The notes beneath the pieces were generated by a model. It saw only the letters and a program-made list of their open reading frames with translations. It did not search any database and was not told the DNA's origin. The translations under genes and the position numbers were made by a program. 32,199 nt of DNA from an uncultured Acetatifactor sp. (GTDB taxonomy: Bacteria > Bacillota > Clostridia > Lachnospirales > Lachnospiraceae), in the NCBI GenBank assembly GCA_904501885.1, contig CAJGCP010000023.1:1-32199 (forward strand), given 5' to 3'. Positions 32,172-32,199 of this stretch are shown here, piece by piece. How positions within the stretch are numbered: the stretch's first letter is position 1; the number at the start of each line of letters is the position of its first letter.

Positions 32172-32199
32172 AGTTACAACAATAACTCTGCACTAAATA

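Noticed and set aside
1..32199. CRISPR arrays, mobile elements, tRNA or rRNA genes, prophage
   Set aside because: No direct-repeat/spacer series, transposase or integrase, cloverleaf-like sequence or phage gene was found; nearly all sequence is accounted for by core genes.

Overview
The window looks like chromosomal DNA from an anaerobic, spore-forming member of the Clostridia, most likely a Lachnospiraceae-type organism. The evidence is a class III (anaerobic) ribonucleotide reductase, the spore-coat ATPase SpoIVA, the Firmicutes order ylxM-ffh-rpsP-khpA-rimM-trmD-rplS-lepB-rbgA-rnhB-yraN, strong AGGAGG-type ribosome binding sites and moderate G+C. The family-level placement is inference. 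Almost all genes lie on the minus strand; only metF and prs are on the plus strand. I see no tRNA, rRNA, CRISPR array, insertion sequence, prophage gene or integrase. Every stretch over 300 bases is coding.

Region 1 (1-6.0 kb): the 5' two-thirds of nrdD runs off the left edge, behind a good promoter and two tandem NrdR-box-like sites. Next is a four-gene nucleoside salvage operon (punA-cdd-HAD nucleotidase-WYL regulator) with its own promoter and terminator, and then spoIVA. Region 2 (6.0-10.3 kb): an SDR oxidoreductase with tyrS, and a MoxR-family AAA+ ATPase with a VWA/CoxE-like partner. Region 3 (10.3-17.1 kb): metF on plus; the minus-strand cluster DUF512 radical SAM protein-der-plsY-gpsA (ribosome assembly and phospholipid synthesis); and prs on plus from a near-consensus promoter.

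Region 4 (17.1-30.1 kb) is one long minus-strand array running from ylxM to a two-component system. It covers the SRP (ylxM, ffh), ribosomal proteins and RNA modification (rpsP, khpA, rimM, trmD, rplS), protein export (two lepB genes around rbgA), rnhB, yraN, and an OmpR-type regulator with a multi-TM histidine kinase. Promoters are visible before ylxM, rplS and the first lepB, and a terminator follows rplS, so it is probably at least three overlapping units. Region 5 (30.1-32.2 kb) is the end of a sugar or polyol catabolic operon (TIM-barrel isomerase, Gfo/Idh/MocA dehydrogenase) with an inverted-repeat operator candidate in its promoter.

No wholly new multi-gene system is evident; this is mostly core genome. 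The most unusual points are: TrmD carrying a ~190-residue C-terminal extension that resembles a degenerate GNAT fold; a GT-C-type membrane protein inserted between trmD and rplS; a 16-bp hairpin that sequesters the spoIVA ribosome binding site and also looks like the tyrS terminator; an SDR with a ~10-residue insertion in its cofactor-binding glycine loop; and a VWA protein with a degenerate MIDAS motif.
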